This document shows, in pieces, positions 50,346 to 62,775 of a DNA stretch of 64,000 nucleotides. A program made the position numbers and the translations under genes. Under the pieces are notes generated by a model. The model saw nothing but the letters and a program-made list of their open reading frames with translations, ran no database searches and had not been told where the DNA came from. The stretch lies in contig JAOWBW010002495.1 in assembly GCA_026119855.1 (NCBI GenBank), positions 1 to 64,000 on the forward strand, given 5' to 3'. Each line of letters starts with the position of its first letter. The first letter of the stretch is position 1. This stretch comes from Campanula takesimana. Its lineage: Eukaryota > Streptophyta > Magnoliopsida > Asterales > Campanulaceae.

Positions 50346-52316
50346 TCAAAGCTCCCAAGTCGATTCCTCAACATTGTGATTCCTCCAAAGAATTCTAACC
50401 AACGGGATGCTTTTGCTTCTCAACTCTTGGACTTTGGCATCAAGAATCCGAGCCGGTCGTTCCTCGTAAGTCATATCAGGCTCTATATCCTCCGGTACCC
50501 TCGGTAACACGTGAGATGGATCATGAAGATACTTCCGAAGCATAGAAACGTGAAAAACATTATGTAACCGGTCTAAAGATGGTGGTAATGCAAGTCGATA
50601 CGCAAGAAGTCCCACCTTTCCCAGAATCTCAAACGGACCTATAAACCTCGGAGCCAATTTGCCTTTCTTCCCGAACCTTCGAATACCCACCTTCGGAGAT
50701 ACTTTCAAGAACACAAAATCACCGGTCTGAAAACTAAGATCTCGCATTCGGTTATCTGCATAGCTCTTCTGTCGACTCTGGACTGTTTTCAATCGATCCC
50801 GGATAACTCTAACTTTCTTAACTGAATCCTGAAGCAAATCAATACCCACGATCTTCGCTTCACCGACCTCATCCCAACAGATAGGCGATCTACATTTTCT
50901 CCCATATAAGGCCTCATAAGGTGCCATCTCGATACTAGCCTGATAACTGTTGTTGTAAGAGAATTCCACTAACGGTAAATGTCTATCCCAAGAATCGGAA
51001 AAGTCTATCGAACAAGCTCGCAACATATCCTCCAAAATCTGAATGGTCCTCTCGGATTGACCGTCGGTCTGAGGGTGAAAAGCTGTGCTGAATCGTAAAT
51101 CTGTACCCAAAGCTTCCTGAAACGCCTTCCAGAATCTAGAAGTAAACCTCGGGTCTCGATCTGACACAATGCTAACCGGAACCCCATGCAATCTCACAAT
51201 CTCATCAATGTAAAGGGTCGCAAGCTTTTCCATCGAGTACCTAATGTCAATAGGCAAGAAATGTGTACTCTTGGTCAGTCTATCCACGATTACCCAAACA
51301 CTGTCATACTTCCTACGGGTACGAGGTAGTCCCGTAACGAAATCCATAGTCACATGCTCCCATTTCCACTCCGGAATCTCTAACGGCTGAAGTAGTCCCG
51401 CGGGTCTCTGATGCTCGGCTTTGACCTGCTGACAAGTTAAACATTTCAGAACATACTCGGCTATTTCCCTCTTCATGTTGTTCCACCAAAATTGCTGTTT
51501 TAAATCCTGATAGATCTTCGTACTACCCAGATGAATAGTATATCTCGATTTGTGATCCTCATCTAAGACTTGCCTCTTTATTCCACCAACATCAGGAACG
51601 CACAAACGACCACGGAAAGTCAATACCCCATTCGAACTCATAGAAAAATCCTCGAAGTTCTTTTCCTTCATTTTACCCATTACTTTCACTAGCTCGGGAT
51701 CTTCCTTTTGAGCTTCTTTTATCCTCTGAATTAGGGTCAGAGATACCCTAATATTCGCAAAAATCGCCCCACGTCTCGATTCACGAGGACACCAATCTCG
51801 AACATCCTCAAGCATTTTCCACTCTCGAACCATCATCGAAGCCACATAAGACTTTCTACTAATCGCATCGGCTACCACATTCGCCTTCCCCGGATGATAA
51901 GAAATCGTACAATCATAGTCTTTTAAAAGCTCCATCCACCTACACTGATGGTTATTCAATTCCTTTTGAGAGAAGAGGTATTTCAAACTCTTGTGATCGG
52001 TAAAAATCTCAAACTTCGCTCCATATAGGTAATGCTTCCACTTATGCAACGCAAAGACTATCGCAGCCAACTCCATATCATGAGTAGGGTAATTCTGTTC
52101 ACTAGGGGTCAACTTCCTCGAAGCATACGCAATTACTTTCCGATTCTGCATCAAAACACAACCCAAACCCTCTTTCGAAGCATCACTGTAAATCACTAAG
52201 TCGTCATTTCCATTTGGTAACGCAAGAATAGGAGCCGTAGTTAATCTCTTCTTTAATTCATCAAAGCTATTTTGACATTTTTCACTCCACACAAACGGTA
52301 CATCCTTCTGGGTCAA
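50346..52316 (-). pseudogene. pol: Element E Pol, RNase H–integrase–chromodomain part
   Basis: 656 codons after the TAG that ends the RT part; the frame is the same. RNase [19 protein letters not shown] (Asp), [15 protein letters not shown] (Glu), [10 protein letters not shown] (Asp). Integrase: zinc residues H...H ([12 protein letters not shown]) and [11 protein letters not shown], then [13 protein letters not shown] (Asp), [11 protein letters not shown] (Asp), [19 protein letters not shown] (Glu), a [14 protein letters not shown] GPY/F motif and a chromodomain at the end ([35 protein letters not shown]). A TGA directly after WEL cuts the last chromodomain helix; the same frame then continues EEMERKY. 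Chromodomain chromoviruses use it to target heterochromatin. Confidence 0.9.
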
Positions 52317-54050
52317 CTAAGTCATCGGAGTAGCAATCCTCGAAAACCCTTCTATAAACCTTCGGTAATACCCGGCTAAACCCAGAAAACTTCTGATCTC
52401 GGTCACTGTCTCGGGTTTCTTCCAATCCACTATGGCTTCTATCTTTGAAGGATCCACAGAAATCCCATCTTTAGAAATAACATGACCCAGAAATGAAACC
52501 TTCTCGAGCCAAAATTCGCATTTACTAAACTTCGCAAACAACTGCTCCCTCGCAAGAATGGATAAAACTGTCCTCAAGTGTTGCTCGTGCTCCTCTCGAG
52601 ATTTAGAGTAGACAAGAATGTCGTCGATGAAGACCACTACGAACGAATCAAGATAAGGATGGAAAACCCGGTTCTTCAAATCCATAAATACGGCAGGCGC
52701 GTTAGTCAACCCAAACGGCATAACCAAGAACTCGTAATGACCATACCAAGTGCGAAAGGCAGTCTTCGGAATATCCTCCGATCGAATCTTCAACTGATGG
52801 TACCCACTCCTCAAATCAAGTTTAGAAAACACCACGGACCCTAGAAGCTGATCAAATAAATCATCAATGTGAGGTAGAGGATACTTGTTCTTCACTGTAA
52901 CCTGATTCAACTTTCGGTAGTCAATACACAATCTCAAAGAACCATCTTTCTTCCGCACAAACAAAACCGGTGCTCCCCACGGGGAAACACTAGGGCGGAT
53001 AAACCCTCGATCAAGCAACTCTTGCAGCTGAACCTTTAGTTCCTTCAACTCTGCGGGAGCCAACCTATACGGTGCCTTTGAAATCGGAGCTGTACCCGGC
53101 AAAAGATCTATACAAAATTCTATCTCATGATCGGGAGGCATATTATATTCAGAAGAGAAAACATCGGGAAATTCCCTAACTACCCGAACACTCTCAAAAC
53201 TAGGGGATTCTTTCCTAGTATCAAGCACACTAGCCAAATACCCCTCACAACCACGGTGCAATAATCTCCTAGCTTTCACATAAGAAATGATACGAATATT
53301 TCTACCCAAAGGCATAGCCTCAAAAACAAATTTAGGCACATCAGGGATGGAAAAATTAACGACCTTTCTACGACAATCGACAGAAGCATGAAACTTGCTC
53401 AACCAATCCATACCCAAAATAACATCAAAGTCTTGAATAGGAAGGACTACCAAGTCCGCACACAAGACACGACCACATATAAGCACATCACAAGCACGAA
53501 AGACTTTATCAGTCACCAAACATTCTCCTATAGGGGTCGACACCTCTAGCACATAAGGTAAAGAATCAAATGCAGCATTTAGCAAGGAAGCAAATTGCAC
53601 AGATATGTAAGAATGCGATGATCCTGGATCTACTAACGCACGGGCGCTCACATTAAACACAGAAACAATACCTCCAATAACAGAAGGATCATCGGTAGCT
53701 TGTTGTTGATTCATGGCAAATACCCTTCCTTGGACCTTGGGCTTCCCCGCAGCATCTCTTTTCTGACCCTGTGGAGCACCAGCTCCTACCCCAGTCGGTT
53801 GACCTCTGAATCTCGGGCAATCCTTCACAAAATGCCCCAACTGCCCACAGTTAATACATTTCCCCTGTTTCTTCCAACACCGGTCCTCTGAATGACCTTC
53901 CTTTTGGCAATAGGAACAAGGCCTCCTATTTTGGTTCCCTTGGTTCCTGGCAGTAGTACCCGGGTTCCTTAGAATTGGTTGCCCTTGGGACTGAGATTGT
54001 CCCCCGAAGTTACCTCGGTTATCAATCCTTGGTTGTGACTTGCTCTGCAC
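52317..54050 (-). pseudogene. gag-pol: Element E Gag end, protease and reverse transcriptase
   Basis: 577 codons, open, ending at a TAG (52317-52319) just after the RT thumb. Two CCHC knuckles: [14 protein letters not shown] and [14 protein letters not shown] (about residues 42-85). Protease: [13 protein letters not shown], where the catalytic D-S/T-G reads [79 protein letters not shown], the active-site [11 protein letters not shown], then [18 protein letters not shown] and [13 protein letters not shown]. The single stop separates it from the RNase H part; the upstream Gag is separated by another stop at about 54155. Confidence 0.9.
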
Positions 54051-54778
54051 TCCTTGCTTACTCGGGTTAGCTACCTCGGTATTCCTCCTATGTTCCCCAA
54101 TATCTTGCTCTATAAGATAGGCACGGTCTACCGCATCCTGGAATGTTACAATCCTCTAGGCTATAAGCTGAGTACGGATAGAAGTCTTCAAACCCCGGAT
54201 GAATCTCATAGCTTTCTGTTCTTCGGTCCTCACAAGATAGTCACAATACCGGGCTAATTCTGTGAACTTAGCCGAGTACTGAGCTATAGACAACAAACCT
54301 TGCTCCAAGTTGAGAAGCTCGATCTCTTTTCGGTTTTGATCAACTACTGGAATAAAATGCTCCTTGAATTTCCGCACAAACAATTCCCACGCATACACTG
54401 TGTGAGTGTCATCCCAACTCGCCTTAACTCCTTTCCACCAATGCTCGGCGGCCCCAACCAATTTATAAGCCGCAAACCGGACCCTATCCTCGTCCGTGCA
54501 CCCAAACACATCATAAATTTTCTCCATAGACTCAACCCATAGTTCGACCTTCTTCACATCGGGATCACCATCGAACTCTGCCGGTTTCAGTTTCAAGATT
54601 GCTCCAAACGATATCGGGGTGGTGGTGCTTGCTCTACTCTCAGTCCTTGGTCATGAATTGCCTTCATGGCCGCCTCAAACATGCCTTGGAACATAGCACG
54701 GTTCTCTACCCGAAGATCATGCTGATTCTGAGCCCCACTAGAACCTTCACCCGTTCTTCTTCTAGCCATTGGAAACAA
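54051..54778 (-). pseudogene. gag: Element E Gag, N-terminal and capsid parts
   Basis: Starts MARRRTGEGSSGAQNQ at 54769 with a short helix (MFQGMFEAAMKAIHDQGLRVEQ). One frameshift at about 54596 leads to the capsid frame 54156-54596 (LKPAEFDGDPDVKKVELWVESMEK, AAEHWWKGVKASWDD, FVRKFKEHFIP, MRFIRGLKTSIRTQL). A stop at 54156 follows; the continuation ([18 protein letters not shown]) is in the next frame and leads into the knuckle region. D has the same protein. Confidence 0.88.
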
Positions 54779-54870
54779 TTACCTGCATAAAACATCAACC
54801 GTTACTCACTCCGAACACAACTACCATCCTAGGTCATACTAGTCCACCTAGACTTGTACTTAGAGCTAAA

Positions 54871-54887
54871 CCATAGCTCTGATACCA
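54871..54887 (-). promoter_or_regulatory. Element E primer-binding site (tRNA-Met type)
   Basis: The minus strand reads TGGTATCAGAGCTATGG two bases inside the LTR, the standard initiator tRNA-Met complement. Confidence 0.92.
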
Positions 54888-54889
54888 AC

Positions 54890-55523
54890 TGTCGCTACCC
54901 CGACCCCGCGGGCCCGGAGTACGCGAGCTGGACGTCGACTTAAACAATAAACTCTAAAATAATGAGGATAAAAATTTCCTTTTATACCAAAAGATGATAA
55001 CACAAAGTTTTGAAATCCAACTTGAAGAACAAAATATAAACTAGTGTAAGCTCCACAAGCTCACACCCAAAATAATAAAATATACAAATTCTAATGACGT
55101 CAAGTTTGGTACAACTATTACCAAAAGGTTACACATTTATGTAATGTAAATCCACCAATAACAACTTGCCCAAAAGCTCAACCCTCGCGACGTCCTCGTG
55201 ATCAGCGAGTCTAATCCTTTCCTCCTGGGGGGGGGTTAAGGAAAACCAAAGATAAAAGAAAGGGGGTGAGATAAATCTCAATAAGTTACTAATACAACTA
55301 CATGACATGCTAAGATGCAATAAGAAATAAACAATAATAAATATCACTTAGCACATAGCATTTATCAGTTAACAGATAGCAGCGGAAATAAACAATTAAC
55401 AAAGGATATTAGCCAAGGTTTCCCAACTGAAAGAACCAAATAAAGGTCGCTGCGCAGCTTCAATAATCAACAATCAACATCTTCATAGTAGCATGAAAGC
55501 TTGAAGAGAAAACCCCCGGTACC
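54890..55523 (-). repeat. Element E 5' LTR, first part
   Basis: TGTCGCTACCCCG to GGTACC, matching 48096-48740, with a shorter G-run (55228-55236). It ends with the F target site GTACC (55519-55523). Confidence 0.92.
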
Positions 55524-56360
55524 TGATGTGATTTCTACAAGGAATAGGATCAGAATTACCTTGTAGCCGAGGATCGTTCTAAGGAAAGTCGTTCGTAGGT
55601 GTAAAACCGCACCCCCTACCTAAGAAGATAGGATACTTGGTTTAGAAGCGCCACAACCAATACACCCAAGTTGGTTGATAAGCTAGGAAGACGCCACAAG
55701 TATAGAAAATTACACTTGATAAGTCTAAGTTTTTTCAAAGAACCAAAGAGTAGAATAAATCTCTCAAATTGATTAAAATCTGAATTGTGTGTCCCAATGG
55801 ACTACAAAAAGGCCTATTTATAGGATGGAATGGTGATGATTCCTAGGTAAATGAGGTCATCAATGATGTAAGCTACAAGCTTTAATTACATGATAAAGAC
55901 AACAATTATTATAATGAGTTATCCAAAGACTTTCCAGCTTTCCAAGAGCATGTGGTGAATGTATCAACCTTATCTTCATTCTAGAATCTTCATGCAACTT
56001 GAGAAATTCGGATCTCTCTTTGGGATGACTTGAAAACACTTATTTTGGACTCAATTTGGGCTCCAAAATGTGTTTATTTATTGGGCCAACATATTCCTTC
56101 ATGAAACTTCATGTTGCACTCCCTTGGGCTCCATGCTCTATGCTTTTGGGCTGGAACAAACATCACTTTCAGCTTGGATTAAATTCACTTGAATAGGTGA
56201 ATTCCTTTGAGTTGGATCTTGAGCTTGGATCCAAAATGTTTGAACTAATCCATTGATGGCCTTCATGAGTTCTTTAGACTTTGACCTAGTAATAGGTCCA
56301 ACGTTCCATTGCAACGGGTCTTGTTTAGCTTGACTTGAGCTCTCCAATGTATTTACATCA
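55524..56360 (-). repeat. Element F 3' LTR (837 bp)
   Basis: TG...CA, adjoining polypurine tract AAGAAGGGGGGAA (minus; 56361-56373). Codes for the last residues of Pol (see 56138-56470). A TATA-like CCTATAAATAGG is at about 55812-55823 (minus). No CG-core word array is seen here. Confidence 0.93.
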
Positions 56361-56470
56361 TTCCCCCCTTCTTGAGAGTGATTTGTCCTCAAATCGCTAC
56401 CTGCATCAAAGTGAGACAAATCAGCAATATTGAAAACATCATGCACATTATACTCACTAGGCAAGTCAAG
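56138..56470 (-). pseudogene. pol: Element F Pol C-terminus, running into the 3' LTR
   Basis: In the same frame as the Pol below after a TGA at 56471-56473. LDLPSEYNVHDVFNIADLS is the usual chromovirus integrase end; the LTR begins at DVNTLESS. GPITRSKSKELMKAINGL (about 56233-56286 on plus) resembles the basic C-terminal motif by which CRM elements are thought to target centromeres. It replaces a chromodomain. The right LTR carries the same codons (62196-62418) with no function. Confidence 0.7.
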
Positions 56471-59400
56471 TCAATAAGCATTATTGTTGATTCGCTCAAG
56501 CACTTGAAATGGTCCATCTCCTCTTGGTTTTAACTTTGATTTCCGTTGGTCTGGAAATCGCTCCTTTCTGAAATGCAACCAAACCCAATCACCAGGTTCA
56601 AAGATAACCTCATGTCTTCCTTTGTTCGCCTTCTCTTCATACTTTCTGGTCCTTTCTTCAATATTCAGCCTTGCCTTTTCATGGATTTGCTTCACGAATT
56701 CAGCCTTTCTTTTCCCATCAAGATTAGCCCTTTCACTCACAGGTAAAGGAGTTAAATCCATAGGAGTTAAAGGATTAAAACCATAAACTATCTCAAATGG
56801 AGAAAACTTTGTAGCAGAATGCCTTGCACGATTATAAGCAAACTCAACATGGGGTAGGCAATCTTCCCACGTCTTGGTATTTCTGCCAATGAGTGTTCTA
56901 AGCAAAGCAGAAAGAGTCCTATTAACAACTTCAGTTTGACCATCCGTTTGTGGGTGACAAGTTGTAGAAAACAATAATTTTGTTCCCAACTTCCCCCACA
57001 ATGTTTTCCAAAAGTAACTTAAAAATTTTGTGTCACGATCTGACACGATTGTCCTTGGCATCCCATGCAACCTGACAATTTCTTTGAAAAACAAGTTAGC
57101 AATATGAGAAGCATCATTGGTCTTGTTGCATGCTATAAAATGTGCCATTTTGGAAAACCTATCAACAACAACAAAGATTGAGTCTTTGTTGATTTTGGTT
57201 CTCGGCAAACCCAAAACAAAGTCCATTGAAAGATCAACCCATGGTTCATTAGGAATGGGAAGAGGTGTGTACAAACCATGTGGTTGAACCTTAGATTTAG
57301 CCTTCTTGCACACAATGCATTTATCACAAATCTTTACCACATCACTTTTCATTTTTGGCCAAAAGAAATGCTCTTGCAAAATGGCTAAAGTTTTATCAAT
57401 TCCAAAATGTCCCATAAGTCCCCCACCATGTGCTTCACGCACCAAAAGTTCCCTAATTGAAGAATTGGTAATGCAAAGCTTTGTTTCTTTGAAAAGAAAT
57501 CCATCATGTTTGAAAAATTTCTCAAAACAACCCTTTTCACAAGCTTGAAAAATCTGACCAAAATCTTGATCTTTTTCATAAAAATCTTTGATGTGTTCAA
57601 AACCAAGCAATTTAGCATCAAGAGTAGAGAGTAAGGCATACCTCCTTGATAAAGCATCAGCAACAATATTCTCCTTACCTTTCTTGTATTTGATGACGTA
57701 CGGAAATGACTCAATGAATTCCAACCATTTTGCATGTCTTTTGTTGAGCTTTTGCTGTCCTTTTAAGAATTTTAAAGACTCATGGTCGGTGTGAATCACA
57801 AATTCTTTGGCCCATAGATAATGTTGCCAAGTTTCTAATGCTCTTACCAAAGCGTACAACTCTTTGTCATAGGTAGGGTAGTTGAGACTCGCCCCACCTA
57901 GTTTCTCGCTGAAATATGCTACAGGCCTTCCTTCTTGCATCAAGACGGCACCAATACCTATACCAGAAGCATCACATTCAATTTCAAATGTTTTATCAAA
58001 ATTAGGTAAAGTTAAAAGAGGAGCATTGGTCAATTCAAACTTTAAATTTTGAAATGCTTTCTCTTGTTCCTTTCCCCACTTGAATCCAACATTCTTTTTA
58101 ATCACTTCGGTTAAAGGTGCTGCCAGAGTTCTAAAGTTCTTCACAAACCTGCGATAGAAACTTGCTAACCCATGGAAACTTCTTACCTCACTCACATTTC
58201 TTGGACTAGGCCAATCTTGAATTGCTTTTACCTTTTCCATGTCAACTGAAATGCCCTCGCTGCTTACAATATAGCCAAGAAAACTTACTTCCTTTGTGCA
58301 AAATTCACACTTCTTCAAATTGACATAGAGCTTTTCTTCCCTAAGAACACTCAAAACAAGAGTTAAATGTTCATGATGTTCCTCCAAACTTTTGGAGTAA
58401 ATCAAAATATCGTCAAAATACACAACCACAAATTTTCCAATGAAATTTCTCAAAATGTGATTCATTAGTCGCATGAAAGTGCTAGGTGCGTTAGTAAGGC
58501 CGAAAGGCATAACTAACCATTCATACAACCCATGCTTTGTTTTGAATGCAGTTTTCCACTCATCACCTTCTTTCATGCGAATCTGATGGTATCCACTTTT
58601 TAAATCAATTTTTGAGAAAATTGTGGAACCATGCAATTCATCTAACATATCATCAAACCTAGGAATAGGATGACGATATTTGATGGTTATGTTGTTTATT
58701 GCACGACAATCAACACATAACCTCCATGTTCCATCTTTCTTAGGTACTAAAAGAACGGGTACCGCACAAGGACTAAGACTTTCTCTTACCAATCCCTTAC
58801 CCAACAATTCTTCAACTTGACGTTGAATCTCCTTAGTCTCCTCGGGACTAGTTCTGTATGCCGGTTTGTTATGAATTAATGCTCCAGGAACAAAGTCTAT
58901 TTGATGCTCGATTCCTCGAATTGGTGGTAATCCCTTTGGAACATCTTCAGAGAAAAGATCTTCGAATTCCTGCAAAAGTGAATGTATGCTGCTCGGTATT
59001 TCACCGGCTATCTTATTAGTCTCCAATTTTCCTTCTTTAAAAACAAGAAGTACTAATGGTAAACCACAATCGATAGCTTCTTTGATGTCACTTTTTGTTG
59101 CTAACATACACATCTTTTCTTTCGATTCAGGGGATTGACTTTTTTTTCTTCCCTTTTTCTTTTTTTTCTCACTCTCAGTTTTCTTTTCTCCCCCTCTCTC
59201 TTTTTCTTTTTCTCTCTGGTTTTCTTTTTCTCTCTCTTTTTCTTTTTCTCTCTCTTTTTCATATTTTTGGATCCTCACTTGATCAGCATACACTTGTGTT
59301 GGTGTCATGGGCACAAGGGTAACATTTCGATCATTGTGAACAAATGAATACTTGTTTGTGTATCCATCATGCTTAACTCGCTTATCAAACTGCCACGGCC

Positions 59401-60361
59401 TTCCCAAAAGCATATGACATGCTTGCATAGGCACAACATCACATAGTACCTCATCTTCATACTTGCCAATCTGAAATGGTACCATTACTTGTTTTGTAAC
59501 TCGAACTTCGCCATAGTCGCTAAGCCATTGCAGTTTGTATGGATTGGGATGCTTTAGAACAGGCAAGCCTAACTTTTCCACCATAGAAGTACTAGCAACA
59601 TTAGTACAACTACCTCCATCAACAATAACATTACATACCTTTCCATTCACAAAACACCGAGTGTGGAACAAGTTCTCTCTTTGAGCATCATCCTCGTCCT
59701 TCATTTGTAAATTCAAAACTCGCATTGTAACCAAAAGCTCTCCTTGGGCAGGTAATTCTTCCTCATCTGATTTAATGGAATCAGGGTCTTCAACATCTGT
59801 CTCATACTCCCCATCATCACGAATTATCATGGCAAGCTTGTTTGGACATTGGCTTGCTATGTGACCCCTGCCTTGACATTTAAAACATTTTATGTCACGA
59901 TTTCGAGAAGTAGAGGATTCATTATTACCTTTAGCAGCCCCATCAATTTTTGTTGCTGGTTTAGAGAAAGAGGATGAAGAAGCGGAAGTTTTATCCTCCT
60001 TCTTTTGAGAGCTTGCTTTCCAAGTGTTGGTGCGAGTACTTCCCCCCTTCTTGAGCTGTTTCTCCACCTTTATGGCTTGATGCACCAGCTCTTCCATCTC
60101 CACATAATGATACATTTCCACCCTATCTTGAATTTCTCGATTCAATCCATTTAGAAAGCGAGCCATCGTAACTTCACGATCTTCCTCCACATTTGCCCTT
60201 ATCATGAGAATCTCCATCTCTTTATAAAAGTCTTCCACACTTTTTGTTCCTTGCCTACAACTTTGCAGCTTGTTAAGAAGCTCGCGATAGTAATAGCTTG
60301 GAACAAATCTCCTTCTCATGATTGTCTTCATTTCCCTCCATGATTGAATAGGTGGTTCCAT
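56471..60361 (-). pseudogene. gag-pol: Element F Gag-Pol, long open part (1296 aa)
   Basis: Gag capsid continues from the previous frame ([52 protein letters not shown]), then knuckle [14 protein letters not shown] (about residues 158-171). Protease [14 protein letters not shown], ending with MLLGRPW. A Lys/Glu-rich linker ([10 protein letters not shown]) follows. [52 protein letters not shown] and the active site [11 protein letters not shown]. RNase [41 protein letters not shown]. Integrase: [14 protein letters not shown]...[55 protein letters not shown]. Only a TGA (56471) ends it early. Confidence 0.92.
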
Positions 60362-60855
60362 GTTTTTCTCCTATTCAAAACCAATTGATCCCACCAAGTT
60401 AGTGCATAATCTGAAAATTCAGTGACGGCCAATTTTACCTTCTTGATTTCGGAATATTGGTGGCAATCAAAAATGAACTCCATCTTTTTCTCCCACTCCA
60501 AGTATGCTTCCAGATCAGATCTACCATGAAAGGCAGGAATTTTCATCTTAATTGAGCTCAAGTTGTTGTCTTCACGTTGCCTTCTTCCATTGGGCCTCCT
60601 TTCTCGTTCAACCTCTCTATCTAAATGAATACTCCCGATCTCATCATCTTCACCTCTTCGAGTTGGAGGTCTTTGTGACTCCTCCTCCAATCTGTCCAAC
60701 CTTTCGTGCAAAGGTTCTATCTCCTCACGTAATAACCTCCTCATTTCGCCCATCAAAGCTTGCATTTGGAGGGTGTTCAGATTTTGTTGCTGAACCTCAC
60801 CATCGTTTTGAGACATTATGTACCTGTTGTGACAAGAAAGAAAAAGAAACCTCAC
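60328..60855 (-). pseudogene. gag: Element F Gag, N-terminal part in a shifted frame
   Basis: The likely start is MSQNDGEVQQQN at 60816, not the upstream Met of the longer frame. A coiled-coil region (MRRLLREEIEPLHERLDRLEEE), an Arg-rich hinge and the capsid start KMKIPAFHGRSDLEAYLEWEKKMEFIFDC and [15 protein letters not shown] follow. A 1-nt change in an A-run at about 60360 moves the rest into the frame of the 1296-aa part. Confidence 0.85.
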
Positions 60856-61561
60856 AAGAGAATTTCACTCCCTCACGTGTTTCTCTCAATTTTTTGGTGA
60901 TCACTCAACACTCAAATTCCCTCAAATATAGTCTCACTTTTATTCTCTCTAAGGGTTCTTATCAAACTAAAACTAATAATCAAGTGTATAGTGTCTTCTT
61001 CCTATCTTGATCAATCAACTAGGAAATGTAATGATCGATGAAAACAAGAAGAATTTAGATGACTAGAGATGAGAATTGAACAATACAAGTGACTTGAAGA
61101 AAGAAGATAAGAACTTGAGTTATGAACGATATCAAATGAAACTTGAAATATAAGCAACTAAAAGTAATGGCTATAATAACAAAAGTTTTTTTTTTTTTTT
61201 TTTTTCTGCTCTCCTTTTATTTAAGCTCTTCTAATTTTTTTTTGGAGCTTTTTTTTTTTTTGGAGCTTTCCTTTTTTTTTTTTTTGCTCTCCTTTTTTTT
61301 TTAAGCTCTTCTACTTTTCTTTTTTTTTTTGGAGTTTTTTTTTTTTTTTTTTTTTTTTTTGCAGATAATTATCAAAAGAAGAAAATAAAATTAAAGAAAT
61401 AACTTTGATTCCTCAACCCCCAAGATTCAATGATAAAATTCCTTGCCAACTTGTGACAAAGCCCAATATCAATTATGAATAATGGAATACCAAGAAAATC
61501 AAAAGATGCGAAGACAATAGAAGAGAATAGTAGAGAAGGATAGTATATGACTTCTTAGAAA
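60856..61561 (-). other. Element F leader with long poly-A (minus) tracts
   Basis: Non-coding. 61186-61363 is a mass of T-runs on the plus strand separated by GGAGCTTT- and CTCTTCTA-like spacers, that is, repeated A-tracts with AAAGCTCC units on the element's strand. Confidence 0.7.
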
Positions 61562-61578
61562 CCGGGCTCTAGATACCA
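61562..61578 (-). promoter_or_regulatory. Element F primer-binding site
   Basis: The minus strand reads TGGTATCTAGAGCCCGG two bases inside the LTR; a tRNA-Met-type site with one extra base. Confidence 0.85.
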
Positions 61579-61580
61579 AA

Positions 61581-62418
61581 TGATGTGATTTCTACAAGGA
61601 ATAGGATCAGAATTACCTTGTAGCCGAGGATCGTTCTAAGGAAAGTCGTTCGTAGGTGTAAAACCGCACCCCCTACCTAAGAAGATAGGATACTTGGTTT
61701 AGAAGCGCCACAACCAATACACCCAAGTTGGTTGATAAGCTAGGAAGACGCCACAAGTATAGAAAATTACACTTGATAAGTCTAAGTTTTTTCAAAGAAC
61801 CAAAGAGTAGAATAAATCTCTCAAATTGATTAAAATCTGAATTGTGTGTCCCAATCGACTACAAAAAAGGCCTATTTATAGGATGGAATGGTGATGATTC
61901 CTAGGTAAATGAGGTCATCAATGATGTAAGCTACAAGCTTTAATTACATGATAAAGACTACAATTATTATAATGAGTTATCCAAAGACTTTCCAGCTTTC
62001 CAAGAGCATGTGGTGAATGTATCAACCTTATCTTCATTCTAGAATCTTTATGCAACTTGAGAAATTCAGATCTCTCTTTGGGATGACTTGAAAACACTTA
62101 TTTTGGACTCAATTTGGGCTCCAAAATGTGTTTATTTATTGGGCCAACATATTCCTTCATGAAACTTCATGTTGCAGTCCCTTGGGCTCCATGCTCTATG
62201 CTTTTGGGCTGGAACAAACATCACTTTCAGCTTGGATTAAATTCACTTGAATAGGTGAATTCCTTTGAGTTGGATCTTGAGCTTGGATCCAAAATGTTTG
62301 AACTAATCCATTGATGGCCTTCATAAATTCTTTAGACTTTGACCTAGTAATAGGTCCAACGTTCCATTGCAACGGGTCTTGTTTAGCTTGACTTGAGCTC
62401 TCCAATGTATTTACATCA
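61581..62418 (-). repeat. Element F 5' LTR (838 bp)
   Basis: Pairs with 55524-56360. A TATA-like CCTATAAATAGG lies at about 61869-61881 (minus). Flanked by the GTACC duplication, after which E's LTR resumes. Confidence 0.93.
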
Positions 62419-62775
62419 GTACCGGAACCAATAACAAAGTAACATGCCACAAAGGGCGGGAGCCATGCCACAAAGTCATGCTCCAAAACGCCTAGCTAGA
62501 ATACTCACAAAAGGAGCTAGCTCATCCCATCCAAGGCCAATCTGGATGAGGAGAGAAGGACCAATGGGCGATGCTATACTGGACTTGGCTTGTGCCATTA
62601 TAGCATTATCCATTGCCTGACTCGATTCACAAATAACCAGCTGGACTTTCAAATAAATGCTAAGTAATAAAATACTAGCACGATAAACAACCATTGATTC
62701 CAAAGTAGGGAATCATTCCAATTAATCACCAAAAAGATGAACCGATCAAATACACATCATAAAAGTGTTTCAACA
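62419..62775 (-). repeat. Element E 5' LTR, second part
   Basis: Matches 48736-49095 base for base except for isolated changes. It stops at CAACAT where LINE-4 is inserted. The remainder of this LTR is outside the window. Confidence 0.92.

Larger units (their letters stand above)
55524..62418 (-). mobile_element. Element F: CRM-like chromovirus, near-intact, with target-site duplication
   Basis: LTRs 55524-56360 (837 bp) and 61581-62418 (838 bp), TGATGTGATT...TTTACATCA, differ at only a few positions. GTACC duplicated at 55519-55523 and 62419-62423. Gag-Pol is complete but for one frameshift and one stop. TGATG...CATCA ends, a Pol that reads into the 3' LTR, and the Gag type ([18 protein letters not shown]) suit the CRM (centromeric) lineage, though this is from memory without an alignment. 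Confidence 0.92.
48096..62775 (-). mobile_element. Element E: Tekay/Del-like chromovirus, near-complete, with nested F and LINE-4
   Basis: 3' LTR 48096-50257, interior 50258-54889, 5' LTR 54890-55523 continued at 62419-62775 and then interrupted by LINE-4. All domains from Gag to chromodomain are present and only a few stops and frameshifts break them. LTR copies differ by scattered changes, so E is younger than D. It inserted into D's protease/RT linker. Confidence 0.92.

Noticed and set aside
62196..62486. Frame of 96 codons at the right end of F
   Set aside because: Duplicate of the Pol C-terminus carried by the 5' LTR, joined by chance to E's LTR.
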